DNA from: Methylopila jiangsuensis
GTDB taxonomy: Bacteria; Pseudomonadota; Alphaproteobacteria; Rhizobiales; Methylopilaceae
DNA length: 64,000 nt
Direction: 5' to 3'
Assembly (NCBI RefSeq): GCF_027922305.1
Contig: NZ_BSFK01000002.1
Coordinates: 62,001 to 126,000, forward strand
Part shown: one piece after another, positions 52,727 through 62,704 of the stretch
Numbering within the stretch: position 1 is the first letter of the stretch
Layout of the letters: each line of letters begins with the position of its first letter
Notes under the pieces: model-generated
The model's database searches: none
Seen by the model: only the letters and a program-made list of their open reading frames with translations
Told to the model about the DNA's origin: nothing
Program-made: the position numbers and the translations under genes

Positions 52727-54333
52727 CGCGGCCTCCGGTCCAGCGGCCCCAGCAGCCGGTGCCGGGCCAGCGCATAGGCGTGGCGGGCGCGGGCGAGCGC
52801 CCGTCCCAGCGGCGTCGCGGCCCGGGCGCGGCCTTCCGCGATGCGGTCGAGCGCGGTCTCGGGCCCGCAGGGCAGGCCGGAGACCGGATCGTGATAGAGC
52901 GGGTAGAGGATCAGCGTGGCGGCGACCAGTTCGTCCAGCGTGCGCGCGCGGCCCCGGCGGGGATGGGGCGCGAGGTCCTCGGTCAGGCCCCAGCCGGAAT
53001 AGAACGGCTGGCCGTGGGTGACGACGCGCAGGCCCCGGAGGAGCGCCTCGAAGCCCGACAGCGAGGTCATGGTCTCCAGCGCCTCGCATTGGGGGTAGAG
53101 GTCGGCGATGGCGCCGTCGACCACCACGGCGTCGGCGAGCCGCGCCAGTTCGGCCTCCGCCACCGCGCCCTTGCGATAGCCCGCGACCACGTCGGGATGG
53201 GGCTTGTAGACGATGAAGGCGTCCGGGTTGCGGGCGCGGGCGGCGGCGAGCAGGTCGCGGTTGGTGCGCACCGCGCCGGCGCCCTTCAGGATCGAGGCGT
53301 CGTCCTCCACCTGGCCGGGCGCCAGCACCCCGCGCCGGCCCTCGGGCACGATCCGGCCGCGCGCAGCGCCCACATTGTACTTGGTGACGTTCTCCGCCAC
53401 GAGCCGGGCCCGCAGCCGGGCGGCGCGATCGGCGAGCGCGGGCGGAATCGCCGCGTGGTTCAGCAGGTTTTCGAGCTCGCTCGGAACCGAGGGGTCGTAG
53501 TAGATGCCGGCCTCGTCCAGAACCAGCGACAGCGCCGGCGTGAAGGCCGCTCCGAGCCCCACCGAACGCAGGAAGCCGTCCTCCAGCCGGGCGAGCGGCG
53601 CGCCCGCGGCTGTCGCGGCCTCTTCCGCCGCGTCGCGCCCGCGGGAGGCCCAGACCACCACGCGCCCGCCGCAGGCGTTCGCCCGGCGCGCGGCGGCCTC
53701 CGGGGAAGGCTCGAACAGCGGAGGGCCGTTCGGCCCGGCGAGCAGGGCCGCCACCGCCGGGCGCTTCCAGCGGGTGACGCCGCAGCCCACCGAGCGGCGC
53801 GACGTGCGGGCGCGGTGGCGCAGCGCGTCGGCGGCGATCTCCAGCGCCCGGGCCGCCGAAATGATTCGGCGATCAAAAGGGTCGAGCCAGACGATTCCCG
53901 GCTCGGAAGGGTCGAAATCCGCCTCCATCCTCAACTCGCCGGGCGGCGCCAGCCGGAGCAGATTGTCGCGGGCCTCCGCGGGATCGATGTCCCTGTCCGG
54001 CTTAAAACCCACGGTTGCGCCCGTGATCCGGTAGCCGAGGGGGCGGCCGGCGGCGTCGAACAGCGCGAGCCGCAAGGGCGCCGGCGCGAATCGAACCACG
54101 TGCGTCCCTGTTGCGATTGCGAAGGTTTCGGCTTCGCTTTCGCGAGGGTCGCCGGGTGTGGTCACAACCGCCGCGAAGCGGTCTCCGGCTTTCGGATGAA
54201 GCTCCGCCGCCAGTCCCAGCGCGGCCGCCACATCGGTCTGCTTTTGGGTCAGGCGCGCGGAGACGATTGCCACTCTCGGGGCCGTGTGTTTCAATCCGCG
54301 CATCCGGTTGATAAGCGACAGAGCCATAAGCAA
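52723..54333 (-). CDS. KpsC-like capsular polysaccharide biosynthesis protein (single Kdo-transferase module)
   Basis: A 536 aa protein. The C-terminal ~340 residues carry the KpsC beta-Kdo transferase module: RLEDGFLRSVGLG, QVEDDASI, FIVYKPHPDV and GFEALLRGLRVVTHGQPFYSGWGL in successive blocks. Classical KpsC (~670 aa) has two such modules; here the N-terminal ~190 residues are shorter and unlike one, so this version may add a single type of Kdo linkage to the phosphatidylglycerol-Kdo primer of capsules. It is co-transcribed with the sulfatase-fold gene and divergent from the KpsS-like gene. Confidence 0.82.
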   Translation of the reverse strand: MLMALSLINRMRGLKHTAPRVAIVSARLTQKQTDVAAALGLAAELHPKAGDRFAAVVTTPGDPRESEAETFAIATGTHVVRFAPAPLRLALFDAAGRPLGYRITGATVGFKPDRDIDPAEARDNLLRLAPPGELRMEADFDPSEPGIVWLDPFDRRIISAARALEIAADALRHRARTSRRSVGCGVTRWKRPAVAALLAGPNGPPLFEPSPEAAARRANACGGRVVVWASRGRDAAEEAATAAGAPLARLEDGFLRSVGLGAAFTPALSLVLDEAGIYYDPSVPSELENLLNHAAIPPALADRAARLRARLVAENVTKYNVGAARGRIVPEGRRGVLAPGQVEDDASILKGAGAVRTNRDLLAAARARNPDAFIVYKPHPDVVAGYRKGAVAEAELARLADAVVVDGAIADLYPQCEALETMTSLSGFEALLRGLRVVTHGQPFYSGWGLTEDLAPHPRRGRARTLDELVAATLILYPLYHDPVSGLPCGPETALDRIAEGRARAATPLGRALARARHAYALARHRLLGPLDRRPR

Positions 54334-54482
54334 GCGCTATCGGCGTCGCGCCGATGTGGCAATGGCTCATAAAACTCAATCGTCGCGTTGCCGCCGCATT
54401 CGCGGGCGCAGCATGCCGGAGTGGGGCTGAAAGACGAAATGGCGGCGATCCGGTTTTCGGATGTGACCGTCCTGGGCGATGG

Positions 54483-55799
54483 ATGAACAACCGCGGCGAG
54501 CACACCGCACGGCCGGGTCGGACGTTCCTGTTCCTGCAGGGTCTGGCCTCGCCGTTCTTCCGCAGGCTCGGGCGAACGCTCGTGCGGAAGGGCTACGGCG
54601 TCGAGCGCATCAATCTCAATCTGGGCGACCGGCTGTTCTGGTCGGTCCCGGGCGCCTGCGACTATCGCGGCCGCTACGAGGACTGGCGCGGCTATCTCTC
54701 GCGCTTCATGGACGAGCGCGGCGTCACCGATCTGGTGCTGTTCGGCGACGGGCGGCCCTACCACCGGGTGGCCATCGCCACCGCGCAGCTGCGCGGCGTG
54801 GCGGTGCATGTGTTCGAGGAAGGCTACATCCGGCCGGACTGGATCACCATGGAGCCGGGCGGCGTGAACGGCTTCTCCAGTCTGCCGCGCGATCCGGACA
54901 GCGTCCGCGCGCTGGCGGCGGCCGCGCCTGAGGCGCAGGTCCCGGCGCACATCCGCGGCGACATGCGCACCCGCACCCTGTGGGACGTGGTCTACAACTC
55001 CGCCAACACCTTCTTCCCCTACCTCTACCCCGGCTACCGGCGCTATCGCCCGCACCACCCTTACGTGGAATATGCGGGCTGGCTCGGCCGCATCGTGCGC
55101 GGCAAGGCCGAGGCCCGCCGCGCCTCCGCGACCCAGGCCGACCTCACGCGGGACGGCGCGCCCTATTTCGTGCTGCCGCTGCAGCTCGACAGCGACTACC
55201 AGATCCGCATCCACTCGCCGTTCAGCGCCATGACCGAGGTGGTGAACCTTGTGGCGCGCTCGTTCGCGGCCCATGCGCCGGCGGAGGCGCGGCTGGTGGT
55301 GAAGCTGCACCCGCTCGACAACGGGCTGGTGAACCGCCGCCGCGTCACCGCCCAGACCGCCAAGCGCACCGGCCTCGGCGACCGGCTGCTGTTCATCGAC
55401 GGCGGCGACATGCCCAAGCTGCTGGAGGGCGCCCGCGGCGTGGTGGTGGTCAACAGCACGGTGGGCACCCAGTCCATCGACATGGGACGCCCCACCATCG
55501 CGCTGGGGCAAGCGATCTACGACATGCCGGGCCTGACCCATCAGGGCTCGCTCGAATCGTTCTGGAGCGCGCCCGAGGCGCCGGACCCGGACTTCGCGCG
55601 CGACTTCCGCAAGGTGGTCATCGCCAAGACCCAGCTCAACGGCGGGTTCTACTCGCGCGAGTCGGTGGAGATCGCGGTCGCCAACGTCATCGCGCGGCTG
55701 CAGGAGCTGGCGCCGCTGTCGACCCGCCGCGCGGTCGCGCTGCAATGGGCGACGCCGCTGGCGGACGAGGCGGCCCCCGCGCCCGCGCCCGGCGAGTGA
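54483..55799 (+). CDS. KpsS-like capsular polysaccharide biosynthesis protein
   Basis: A 438 aa cytoplasmic glycosyltransferase-like protein. FLFLQGLASPFFRRLG at about 18-33, LVLFGDGRPYHRVAI, VFEEGYIRPDWITMEPGGVN, VKLHPLDNG and VVVNSTVGTQSIDMGRPTI match KpsS, which starts the Kdo primer on lyso-phosphatidylglycerol for group 2 capsules. I use the ATG at 54483; the longer frame to 54354 adds a non-conserved stretch. The SDR gene follows with GTGA overlap. Confidence 0.85.
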   Translation: MNNRGEHTARPGRTFLFLQGLASPFFRRLGRTLVRKGYGVERINLNLGDRLFWSVPGACDYRGRYEDWRGYLSRFMDERGVTDLVLFGDGRPYHRVAIATAQLRGVAVHVFEEGYIRPDWITMEPGGVNGFSSLPRDPDSVRALAAAAPEAQVPAHIRGDMRTRTLWDVVYNSANTFFPYLYPGYRRYRPHHPYVEYAGWLGRIVRGKAEARRASATQADLTRDGAPYFVLPLQLDSDYQIRIHSPFSAMTEVVNLVARSFAAHAPAEARLVVKLHPLDNGLVNRRRVTAQTAKRTGLGDRLLFIDGGDMPKLLEGARGVVVVNSTVGTQSIDMGRPTIALGQAIYDMPGLTHQGSLESFWSAPEAPDPDFARDFRKVVIAKTQLNGGFYSRESVEIAVANVIARLQELAPLSTRRAVALQWATPLADEAAPAPAPGE

Positions 55800-56587
55800 G
55801 CGCTTCTCCCTTTCGCTCCGTGGTCATCACGGGCGGCGGCCGGGGCATCGGCGCGGCGCTCGCCCGCGCCTGCGCCGGGCCGGACGTATCCCTGCTGCTG
55901 ATCGGCCGCGACGCCGCGCGCCTGGGCGAGGTGGCCGAGGACTGCCGCGCGCGGGGCGCCGAGGTCGAGGTCGCGGCGCTCAGCGTCACCGAACATCCGG
56001 CGCTGGCGGCGGCCATCACGGCCTTCGACGCCCGGCGGCCGGTCGATCTGGTCATCGCCAACGCCGGCGTCTCCGGCGGGCTCGGCGACGGCCGCGCCGC
56101 CGAGAGCTTCGAGAGCGCCCAGCGCCAGCTCCGGGTCAACCTGGAGGGCGCGGTCGCCACCGTCGCGCCGCTGGTCGAGCCCATGCGCGCCCGCGGACAT
56201 GGCCGCATCGCGCTGATGAGTTCGCTCGCGGCGCTGCAGCCGGTGGGCGACACGGCGGCCTATTCCGCCTCCAAGGCGGGCGTGCTGGTCTATGGCGAGG
56301 CGCTGGCGGATTTCCTCGCGCCGTCCGGCGTCGGCGTGTCGGTGATCTGCCCCGGTTTCGTCACCAGCGACATGAGCGCCCGCTATCTCGGCCCGAAACC
56401 GTTCGAGATGTCGGCGGACGCCGCCGCGGCGCTGATCCTGAAGCGGCTGGCCAGGGGCTGCGAGCGCATCGCCTTCCCCTGGCCGCTGGTGGCGCTGATC
56501 CGCCTGTCCCGGCTGCTGCCCCGGCGGGTGTCGCGCTACGTGCTGTCGCGGGTGCCGGTGGAGATCGCCCCCGACCGCGCCATGTGA
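55796..56587 (+). CDS. SDR-family oxidoreductase in the capsule locus
   Basis: A 263 aa short-chain dehydrogenase/reductase. The cofactor motif is TGGGRGIGAAL (13-23), NAG is in VIANAGVSG, and catalytic Ser and Tyr-x3-Lys are in LMSSLAAL and YSASKAG. A C-terminal extension (about 215-263, WPLVALIRLSRLLPRRVSRYV) is hydrophobic and basic and may touch the membrane. Such SDRs commonly sit beside kpsS/kpsC-type genes and could modify a lipid or sugar precursor; the substrate is unknown. The GTG start overlaps the KpsS-like stop (GTGA). Confidence 0.82.
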   Translation: MSASPFRSVVITGGGRGIGAALARACAGPDVSLLLIGRDAARLGEVAEDCRARGAEVEVAALSVTEHPALAAAITAFDARRPVDLVIANAGVSGGLGDGRAAESFESAQRQLRVNLEGAVATVAPLVEPMRARGHGRIALMSSLAALQPVGDTAAYSASKAGVLVYGEALADFLAPSGVGVSVICPGFVTSDMSARYLGPKPFEMSADAAAALILKRLARGCERIAFPWPLVALIRLSRLLPRRVSRYVLSRVPVEIAPDRAM

Positions 56588-56633
56588 GAACGGCGGCTGA
56601 GAACGGCGGCCCTGGAGCCGCCGTTCGTCCGTC

Positions 56634-59231
56634 TTACGCCGCAGCCGCGACCGCCCGGGGGCCGACCACGAGGCCGGAGCCCGTGGCCGAGACCGGCACA
56701 TGCTGGCCGTCGCGCACCTCGCCCGCGAGGATCAGCTCGGCGAGCGGGTCCTGCACGTACTTCTGGATCACCCGCTTCAGCGGCCGCGCCCCGTAGGCCG
56801 GGTCGTAACCCTTCTCGGCGAGCCATTCGCGCGCGCTTCCGTCCAGATCGAGCGTGATCTTGCGGTCCTCCAGCAGCTTGCGCAGCCGGGCGAGCTGGAT
56901 GTCCACGATCGCGCCCATCTGGTCCCGCTTCAGGCGGTGGAACAGCACGATGTCGTCCACGCGGTTCAGGAACTCCGGCCGGAAGTGCGTGCGCACCACC
57001 CCCATCACCTGATCGCGCACCGCGTCGGTGTCCTCGCCGTCGGGCTGGTTGACCAGATACTCGGAGCCGAGGTTCGAGGTCATGATCAGCAGGGTGTTGC
57101 GGAAGTCCACCGTGCGGCCCTGTCCGTCCGTCAGGCGCCCGTCGTCGAGCACCTGCAGCAGGATGTTGAACACGTCCGGATGGGCCTTCTCCACCTCGTC
57201 GAACAGCACGACCTGATAGGGCCGGCGCCGCACGGCCTCGGTCAGCGCGCCGCCTTCCTCATAGCCCACATAGCCGGGAGGCGCGCCGATCAGTCGGGCA
57301 ACGGCGTGCTTCTCCATGTATTCGGACATATCGATGCGCACCATGGCCTGGTCGTCGTCGAACAGGAACGCGGCAAGCGCCTTGGTCAGTTCGGTCTTGC
57401 CGACGCCGGTGGGCCCCAGGAACATGAACGAGCCGATCGGCCGGTTCGGATCCTGCAGCCCGGCGCGGGCGCGCCGCACCGCGGTCGAGACCGCCTGCAC
57501 CGCCTCGGCCTGGCCTACGACGCGCTTCGCCAGCTCGTCCTCCATGCGCAGCAGCTTGGCGCGCTCGCCCTCCAGCATCTTGTCCACCGGCACGCCGGTC
57601 CAGCGCGACACCACCTGAGCGATGGCGTCGGGCGTCACCACCTCCTGCACCATGGAGCCGGCGCCGCCGGCGTCCTCGGTCTCCTTCAGCTCGCGCTCGA
57701 GCTTCGGGATCACGCCATAGGCCAGCTCGCCGGCGCGGGCGAGGTCGCCCTTGCGCTGGGCCTGCTCCAGCTCGATGCGGGCCTTGTCCAGGTTCTCCTT
57801 GAGGCTCTGGGCGCGGCCGAGCTTGTCCTTCTCGTTCCTCCAGCGCGCGGTGAGGGCGTCCGCCTTCTCCTGCAGGCCGGCGAGCTCGGTCTCGAGCTTG
57901 GACAGGCGGTCCTTCGAGGCGTCGTCGGTCTCCTTCTTCAGCGCCTCGCGCTCGATCTTGAGCTGGATGATGCGGCGGTCGTACTCGTCGAGCTCCTCGG
58001 GCTTGGAGTCCACCTGCATCCTGAGCCGCGACGAGGCCTCGTCCATGAGGTCGATCGCCTTGTCCGGCAGGAAGCGGTCGGTGATGTAGCGGTTCGACAG
58101 CGTGGCGGCGGCGACCAGCGCCGAGTCCGCGATGCGCACGCCGTGGTGCAGCTCGTACTTCTCCTTGATGCCGCGCAGGATGGAGATGGTGTCCTCCACC
58201 GTGGGCTCGGAAACGAACACGGGCTGGAACCGGCGGGCGAGCGCGGCGTCCTTCTCCACATGCTTGCGGTACTCCTCGAGCGTGGTGGCGCCGACGCAGT
58301 GCAGCTCGCCGCGGGCGAGCGCGGGCTTCAGCAGGTTGGAGGCGTCCATGGCCCCGTCCGCCTTGCCGGCGCCCACGAGGGTGTGCATCTCGTCGATGAA
58401 CAGGATGATCCCGCCCGCCGCCGACTGCACCTCGGACAGCACCGCCTTCAGCCGCTCCTCGAACTCGCCGCGGTACTTCGCGCCGGCGATCAGCGCGCCC
58501 ATGTCGAGCGCCAGCAGGCGCTTGTCCTGCAGCGATTCCGGCACGTCGCCGTTGACGATGCGCAGCGCCAGCCCCTCGACGATGGCGGTCTTGCCGACGC
58601 CGGGCTCGCCGATGAGGACGGGGTTGTTCTTGGTGCGGCGGGACAGGACCTGGATCGCGCGGCGGATCTCCTCGTCGCGGCCGATGACCGGGTCGAGCTT
58701 GCCCTCGCGGGCGACGGCGGTCAGGTCGCGGGCGTATTTCTTCAGCGCGTCATAGGCGTTCTCGGCCGTGGCGCTGTCCGCGGTGCGGCCCTTGCGCAGC
58801 TCCTCGATCGCCGCGTTCAGCGCCTGCGGGGTGACGCCCGCGGCGGCGAGCGCCTTGCCGGCGTCGGTGTCCTTCTCCAGCGCGAAGGCGGTCAGCAGCC
58901 GCTCGGCGGTGACGAACTGGTCGCCCGCCTTCTTGGCGAGCTGCTCCGCTGCGGTGAACACCCGCGAGGTGGCGGGCGCGAGATAGAGGTTGCCGCCGCC
59001 GGAGCCGCTCACCTGCGGCGCCTTGCGCAAGGCGGCCTCCACCGCGGCGCGGGCGTCGGCGGGCCGGCCGCCGGCGCGCTCGATCAGGCCGGAGGCGAGG
59101 CCTTCCGGGTCGTCGAGCAGAACCTTCAGCACATGTTCGGGAAGAAGCTGCTGGTGGCCGGCGTTGGTCGCCGCCGTCTGCGCCGCCTGCAGGAACCCCC
59201 GGACGCGTTCGGTGTAGATTTCCGGATTCAT
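56634..59231 (-). CDS. clpB: ATP-dependent disaggregase ClpB
   Basis: An 865 aa hexameric AAA+ chaperone that rescues aggregated proteins together with DnaK. It has the N-terminal Clp_N repeat domain (1-145), NBD1 with Walker [10 protein letters not shown] (about 206-214), the coiled-coil middle domain (about 405-525, Lys/Glu-rich) specific to ClpB, NBD2 with Walker [10 protein letters not shown], and the C-terminal domain. The ATG at 59231 has GGAGAG before it and gives [15 protein letters not shown], the usual beginning. A heat-shock-like promoter candidate lies upstream. Confidence 0.96.
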   Translation of the reverse strand: MNPEIYTERVRGFLQAAQTAATNAGHQQLLPEHVLKVLLDDPEGLASGLIERAGGRPADARAAVEAALRKAPQVSGSGGGNLYLAPATSRVFTAAEQLAKKAGDQFVTAERLLTAFALEKDTDAGKALAAAGVTPQALNAAIEELRKGRTADSATAENAYDALKKYARDLTAVAREGKLDPVIGRDEEIRRAIQVLSRRTKNNPVLIGEPGVGKTAIVEGLALRIVNGDVPESLQDKRLLALDMGALIAGAKYRGEFEERLKAVLSEVQSAAGGIILFIDEMHTLVGAGKADGAMDASNLLKPALARGELHCVGATTLEEYRKHVEKDAALARRFQPVFVSEPTVEDTISILRGIKEKYELHHGVRIADSALVAAATLSNRYITDRFLPDKAIDLMDEASSRLRMQVDSKPEELDEYDRRIIQLKIEREALKKETDDASKDRLSKLETELAGLQEKADALTARWRNEKDKLGRAQSLKENLDKARIELEQAQRKGDLARAGELAYGVIPKLERELKETEDAGGAGSMVQEVVTPDAIAQVVSRWTGVPVDKMLEGERAKLLRMEDELAKRVVGQAEAVQAVSTAVRRARAGLQDPNRPIGSFMFLGPTGVGKTELTKALAAFLFDDDQAMVRIDMSEYMEKHAVARLIGAPPGYVGYEEGGALTEAVRRRPYQVVLFDEVEKAHPDVFNILLQVLDDGRLTDGQGRTVDFRNTLLIMTSNLGSEYLVNQPDGEDTDAVRDQVMGVVRTHFRPEFLNRVDDIVLFHRLKRDQMGAIVDIQLARLRKLLEDRKITLDLDGSAREWLAEKGYDPAYGARPLKRVIQKYVQDPLAELILAGEVRDGQHVPVSATGSGLVVGPRAVAAAA

Positions 59232-59380
59232 GCGTCTCTCCTCTGGAGCGCGCCGTCGTCCGCCGCCCTCATGGGCCCGAGCGGACAACGCAGGGATTAT
59301 GGCCCCCGCGCTTCGGCGCCTCAATGACCGGCGGCCGAGCGGCCGCCCGGGAGCGCCGGTCCGGCCTCCCCCTCGCGCTC

Positions 59381-59412
59381 CATATGGGTGTGTCTTTCAG
59401 GTCACAAAAGGG
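59381..59412 (-). promoter_or_regulatory. Candidate sigma32-type promoter of clpB
   Basis: On the minus strand CCCTTTTG (59412-59405) and CCCATATG (59388-59381) are 16 bases apart, about 150 bases before the clpB start. The -10 fits the CCCATnT form of heat-shock promoters; the -35 is a poor match to CTTGAA. Confidence 0.35.
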
Positions 59413-59451
59413 GAGCGTCCGAAATTTCCGCTCCGGAGCCGGACCAAAGAA

Positions 59452-59484
59452 AAAGGCCGCCGGGCTGACGCGCCGGCGGCCTTT
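59452..59484 (-). terminator. Intrinsic terminator of the DUF4167 gene
   Basis: AAAGGCCGCCGG (59452-59463) pairs with CCGGCGGCCTTT (59473-59484), a perfect 12-bp stem with a 9-base loop; on the minus strand TTTTTCTTT follows. It lies 30 bases after the DUF4167 stop and separates that gene from clpB. Confidence 0.9.
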
Positions 59485-59513
59485 GACGTTCAGGTCGGCC
59501 AGAGGCCGGCGCC

Positions 59514-60407
59514 TCACTCGGCGCCGGACGGCTCCACGTCGCTGGGGGCCGCGGCCTCGCCGGCCTCGTCCTTGTAGCGGCCGTAGCGGCGGCGGCGGGC
59601 GCGGGGACGCGGCGACGCATCCTCGGCCTCCGGCTGGGGCGCGTCCGCGGCGGCCGTCTCGGGCGCCGGGGCGGCGGCGACCGCAACGGTCTCGGCGGGC
59701 TCCGGCGCCGTCTCGGTGACGGAGGCCGGGGCCTCGGTCACGAAGGCCGGCTGGGACGACCCGCCGGTGATGAAGGCGGGCAGCGCGCTCACATTGGCGT
59801 CGTCCGCGCGCTCGCCGCGCTCCTGCCAGTCCGGGCGAGGTCCGCGCTCGCGGCGTTCGCCGCTGCGCTCGCCCCGCTCGCGGTTGCGCTCGTTGCGGCG
59901 CGGCTGCTGGTCGTTCCGACGCGGCTGCTGGTCGTCGTCGCGGGGAGCGCCGGCGTAGGGCTGGCCGTTGCCGTTTCCGTTGACGTGCCGCGGCTGGCGC
60001 TCTCCGCCGTTGAAGCCCTGCGGGGCCGCGACGGGCTGGGGCGCAGGCTCCGCGCCGTCCTGCTCGTCGTCGAAGTCGAGCGAATCGGAGAAGTCGTCGG
60101 CGTCGGCGCGCACGAAGGTCTGGTGCGGCTGATACTGGGCCTGGGCCGCGGCGAGCAGGCGATAATAGTGCTCCGCGTGCTGCAGGTAGTTCTCCGCCGC
60201 CACCGGGTCGCCGGACGACTGGGCGTCGCGCGAGAGCTGCACGTATTTGTCGGCGATGGTCGCCGCGGTGCCGCGGATCTTCACGTCCGGCCCGTTCGAC
60301 TCATACGAGCGGGTCAAAGGGTTCGGACCCTTGCCGCCGCCGCCGCCTCCGCCGCCCCCACCGCCGCGGTTGCGGCCGCGAAGGCGCTTGGACTGTCCTT
60401 GCCTCAT
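59514..60407 (-). CDS. DUF4167 domain-containing protein
   Basis: A 297 aa protein. The N-terminal DUF4167 domain (about 1-95) begins MRQGQSKRLRGRNRG, then a run of eleven glycines, and includes KGPNPLTRSYESNGPDVKIRG and NYLQHAEHYYRLL in pieces. The remainder is disordered and rich in Pro, Arg, Asn, Gln, Ala and Glu, ending in an Arg-rich ARRRRYGRYK segment. The family is confined to alphaproteobacteria, always next to prmC/prfA; function is unknown, and RNA binding is suggested only by its basic, Gly/Arg-rich character. The ATG at 60407 lacks a clear ribosome-binding site. Confidence 0.85.
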   Translation of the reverse strand: MRQGQSKRLRGRNRGGGGGGGGGGGKGPNPLTRSYESNGPDVKIRGTAATIADKYVQLSRDAQSSGDPVAAENYLQHAEHYYRLLAAAQAQYQPHQTFVRADADDFSDSLDFDDEQDGAEPAPQPVAAPQGFNGGERQPRHVNGNGNGQPYAGAPRDDDQQPRRNDQQPRRNERNRERGERSGERRERGPRPDWQERGERADDANVSALPAFITGGSSQPAFVTEAPASVTETAPEPAETVAVAAAPAPETAAADAPQPEAEDASPRPRARRRRYGRYKDEAGEAAAPSDVEPSGAE

Positions 60408-60761
60408 GGCGTTCAAATCAGCACTCGTTCTGTTTCGAAGGGCCCAAAAGCCGGGGGACCGACCGATCCGCCGGCCGCCCGCCGCCGCCGTTCCGGTGAA
60501 GGAAAGGGGCGTCCGGAGAACGCCCGGCCATATGGCGCGAGCGACCCGGCCGTCGGACCATGCGGCGAAACCGCGAGGGCCAACGCAGGCGAGATCGAAG
60601 CGGTGCGTCGATCTTTCGAAGCCGTCCCGACGCCATGGCGCGGTCGCAGCTTCAAAATTATCCGTCCGTCGCTCACGGTCCCTGCGCAATGCAACGCAAG
60701 CGGGCGTCGGACGATTCCGACCCGGAACATAGCGTTCCGCCCTTCACTTTCCAAGGCTTTT
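60408..60761. other. Intergenic region prmC / DUF4167
   Basis: These 354 bases lie between two leftward genes. The promoter candidate at 60726-60754 makes most of it a ~300-base 5' leader of the DUF4167 mRNA. No credible gene was seen in it. Confidence 0.4.
60726..60754 (-). promoter_or_regulatory. Candidate sigma70 promoter for the DUF4167 gene
   Basis: On the minus strand TTGGAA (60754-60749), a 17-base spacer and TATGTT (60731-60726) lie just after the prmC stop, about 320 bases before the DUF4167 start. Confidence 0.45.
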
Positions 60762-61619
60762 TTAGACGTCGGACCGTCGTTCCAGCGTCAGCGCCCGGGG
60801 AACGCCGCCGAGGTCCTTCCGGGCGGCGCCGGCGGGAACGAAACCCGCCGATGCGGCGATCCGGGTCACGTCCGCCTCCTGCCCGATCCCGAGTTCGAGC
60901 ACGGCGACGCCGCCCGGCGCCAGCAGCCGGTCGAGATCCGCGATGATGGCGCGGTAGGCGTCGAGCCCGTCCGCGCCGCCGTCCAGCGCGGCGGGGGGGT
61001 CGAAGGCGCGCACGTCCCGCTCGAGCCCGCCCATGTCCGCGGTGGGGATGTAGGGCGGGTTGGACAGGACCAGATCGAAGCCGCCCGTCAGCGCTCCGGC
61101 CCAGTCGCCGGCGAGGAATGCCGCGCGGCCGCCGAAGCCCAGCCGGGCTGCGTTGTCCCGCGCGGCCCGGGCCGCCCCTTCCGCGCGGTCGACGCCGACG
61201 CCGAACGCTTCGCTCCGCTCGGACAGCACGGCGAGCAGGAGGCAGCCGGAGCCGGTTCCGAGATCGAGCGCGCGCGCCGGGCGGTCGGGCAGCGCGGCCA
61301 GCGCCGCCTCCACCACGGTCTCGGTGTCCGGGCGCGGCTCCAGCGTGTCGGGGGCGAGACGGAACGTCAGGCCCCAGAACTCCCGGAAGCCGCGGATGCG
61401 CCCCACCGGCTCGCCCTCGAGCCTGCGGGCGACGAGCGCCTCGAAGCGGGCGAGGGCGTCCGCGGGCGCGGCGTCGCGGGCGCGGGCCAGCAGCGCGGCG
61501 CGGTCGAGGGCGAAGGCCTCCTGCGCCAGCGCCTGGGCGTCGAAGCCGGGGCTTGCGAGCCCGGCCGCGCCGAGGCGGGCGGCGGCGGCGCGCAGGGCGT
61601 CGCCAAGGGTGGTGGTCAC
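60762..61619 (-). CDS. prmC: Peptide chain release factor N5-glutamine methyltransferase
   Basis: PrmC methylates the Gln of the GGQ motif of release factors. The 285 aa protein has a helical N-terminal substrate domain (1-85), an S-adenosylmethionine motif [14 protein letters not shown] (118-131) and the catalytic NPPY at 187-190. The GTG start overlaps the prfA stop (GTGA), so the enzyme is coupled to its substrate gene. Confidence 0.95.
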   Translation of the reverse strand: MTTTLGDALRAAAARLGAAGLASPGFDAQALAQEAFALDRAALLARARDAAPADALARFEALVARRLEGEPVGRIRGFREFWGLTFRLAPDTLEPRPDTETVVEAALAALPDRPARALDLGTGSGCLLLAVLSERSEAFGVGVDRAEGAARAARDNAARLGFGGRAAFLAGDWAGALTGGFDLVLSNPPYIPTADMGGLERDVRAFDPPAALDGGADGLDAYRAIIADLDRLLAPGGVAVLELGIGQEADVTRIAASAGFVPAGAARKDLGGVPRALTLERRSDV

Positions 61620-62704
61620 GCCGCGGCGTCCTCGGCGGCGAGCAGGCGGGCGCGCTGCTCGGCGGCGAGCGCGTCCACCAGATCGCTCAGGGCTTCGCCC
61701 TCCATCACCTGATCGAGCTTGTAGAGCGTCAGGTTGATGCGGTGGTCGGTCACCCGGCCCTGGGGGAAGTTGTAGGTCCGGATGCGCTCGGAGCGGTCGC
61801 CGGAGCCCACCTGCACCCGGCGCGCGTCGGCGCGGGCGCCGTCCACCCGCTCGCGCTCCAGATCGTAGAGCTTGGCCCGGAGCAGAGCGAGCGCCCGGGC
61901 GCGGTTGCGGTGCTGGGAGCGCTCGTCCTGCACCGCCACCGCGATGCCGGTGGGCAGGTGGGTGACGCGCACCGCGGATTCGGTCTTGTTGACGTGCTGG
62001 CCGCCGGCGCCCTGCGCCCGATACACGTCGAAGCGCAGCTCGGCGTCGTCCAGCGTCACGTCCACCTCCTCCGCCTCGGGCAGCACCGCGACGGTGGCGG
62101 CGGAGGTGTGGATGCGGCCCGAGCTTTCGGTCTCCGGCACCCGCTGCACCCGGTGGACGCCGGATTCGAACTTCAGCCGGCCGTAGACGCCGTCGCCGGC
62201 GATCTCGGCCACGATCTCCTTGAAGCCGCCGGCCGCGCCCTCGCTCGTCGACAGCACCTCCACCTTCCAGCCGCAGGCGTCGGCGTAGCGCTGGTACATG
62301 CGGAACAGGTCGCCCGCGAACAGGGCGGCCTCGTCGCCGCCCGTGCCGGCGCGCACCTCGAGGATGACGCCGCGGCCGTCGGCCTCGTCCTTGGGCAGCA
62401 GTTCGAGCTGCAGGGCGCTCGCGGCGGCGTCGCGGCGCTCGCGCGCCTCGGCCAGCTCGGTCTCCGCCAGCGCCTTCACCTCGGGATCGCCGGACGGATC
62501 GTCGGCGAGATGGTCGAGATCGGCGATCTCGGCCTCGATGGCGCGCAGCCGCTCGATGGCCTCCACCACGGGCGCCAGCTCCGCCCGCTCGCGGCCGAGG
62601 CGCGCCAGACGGTCGCCGTCCGTGGTCCCGGACAGCGCGTGGTCGACCGCGGCGAAGCGTTCCAGCACCGCGTCAAGCTTTTCGGCAGGAAGATCGACGT
62701 TCAC
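61616..62704 (-). CDS. prfA: Peptide chain release factor 1
   Basis: RF1 reads UAA and UAG and triggers peptide release. The 362 aa protein has the stop-codon tripeptide PET at 190-192 (in the PAT position of E. coli RF1) and the GGQ motif at 234-236 in QGAGGQHVN; PrmC methylates Gln236. It starts with GTG overlapping the ptsP stop (GTGA). The order ptsP-prfA-prmC is conserved in Hyphomicrobiales. Confidence 0.96.
   Translation of the reverse strand: MNVDLPAEKLDAVLERFAAVDHALSGTTDGDRLARLGRERAELAPVVEAIERLRAIEAEIADLDHLADDPSGDPEVKALAETELAEARERRDAAASALQLELLPKDEADGRGVILEVRAGTGGDEAALFAGDLFRMYQRYADACGWKVEVLSTSEGAAGGFKEIVAEIAGDGVYGRLKFESGVHRVQRVPETESSGRIHTSAATVAVLPEAEEVDVTLDDAELRFDVYRAQGAGGQHVNKTESAVRVTHLPTGIAVAVQDERSQHRNRARALALLRAKLYDLERERVDGARADARRVQVGSGDRSERIRTYNFPQGRVTDHRINLTLYKLDQVMEGEALSDLVDALAAEQRARLLAAEDAAA

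Noticed and set aside
60330-60364. Glycine-codon run in the DUF4167 gene as a phase-variable repeat
   Set aside because: Codons in the run are interrupted (mixed GGC and GGT/GGA/GGG) and triplet changes would keep the frame, so on/off switching is unlikely.
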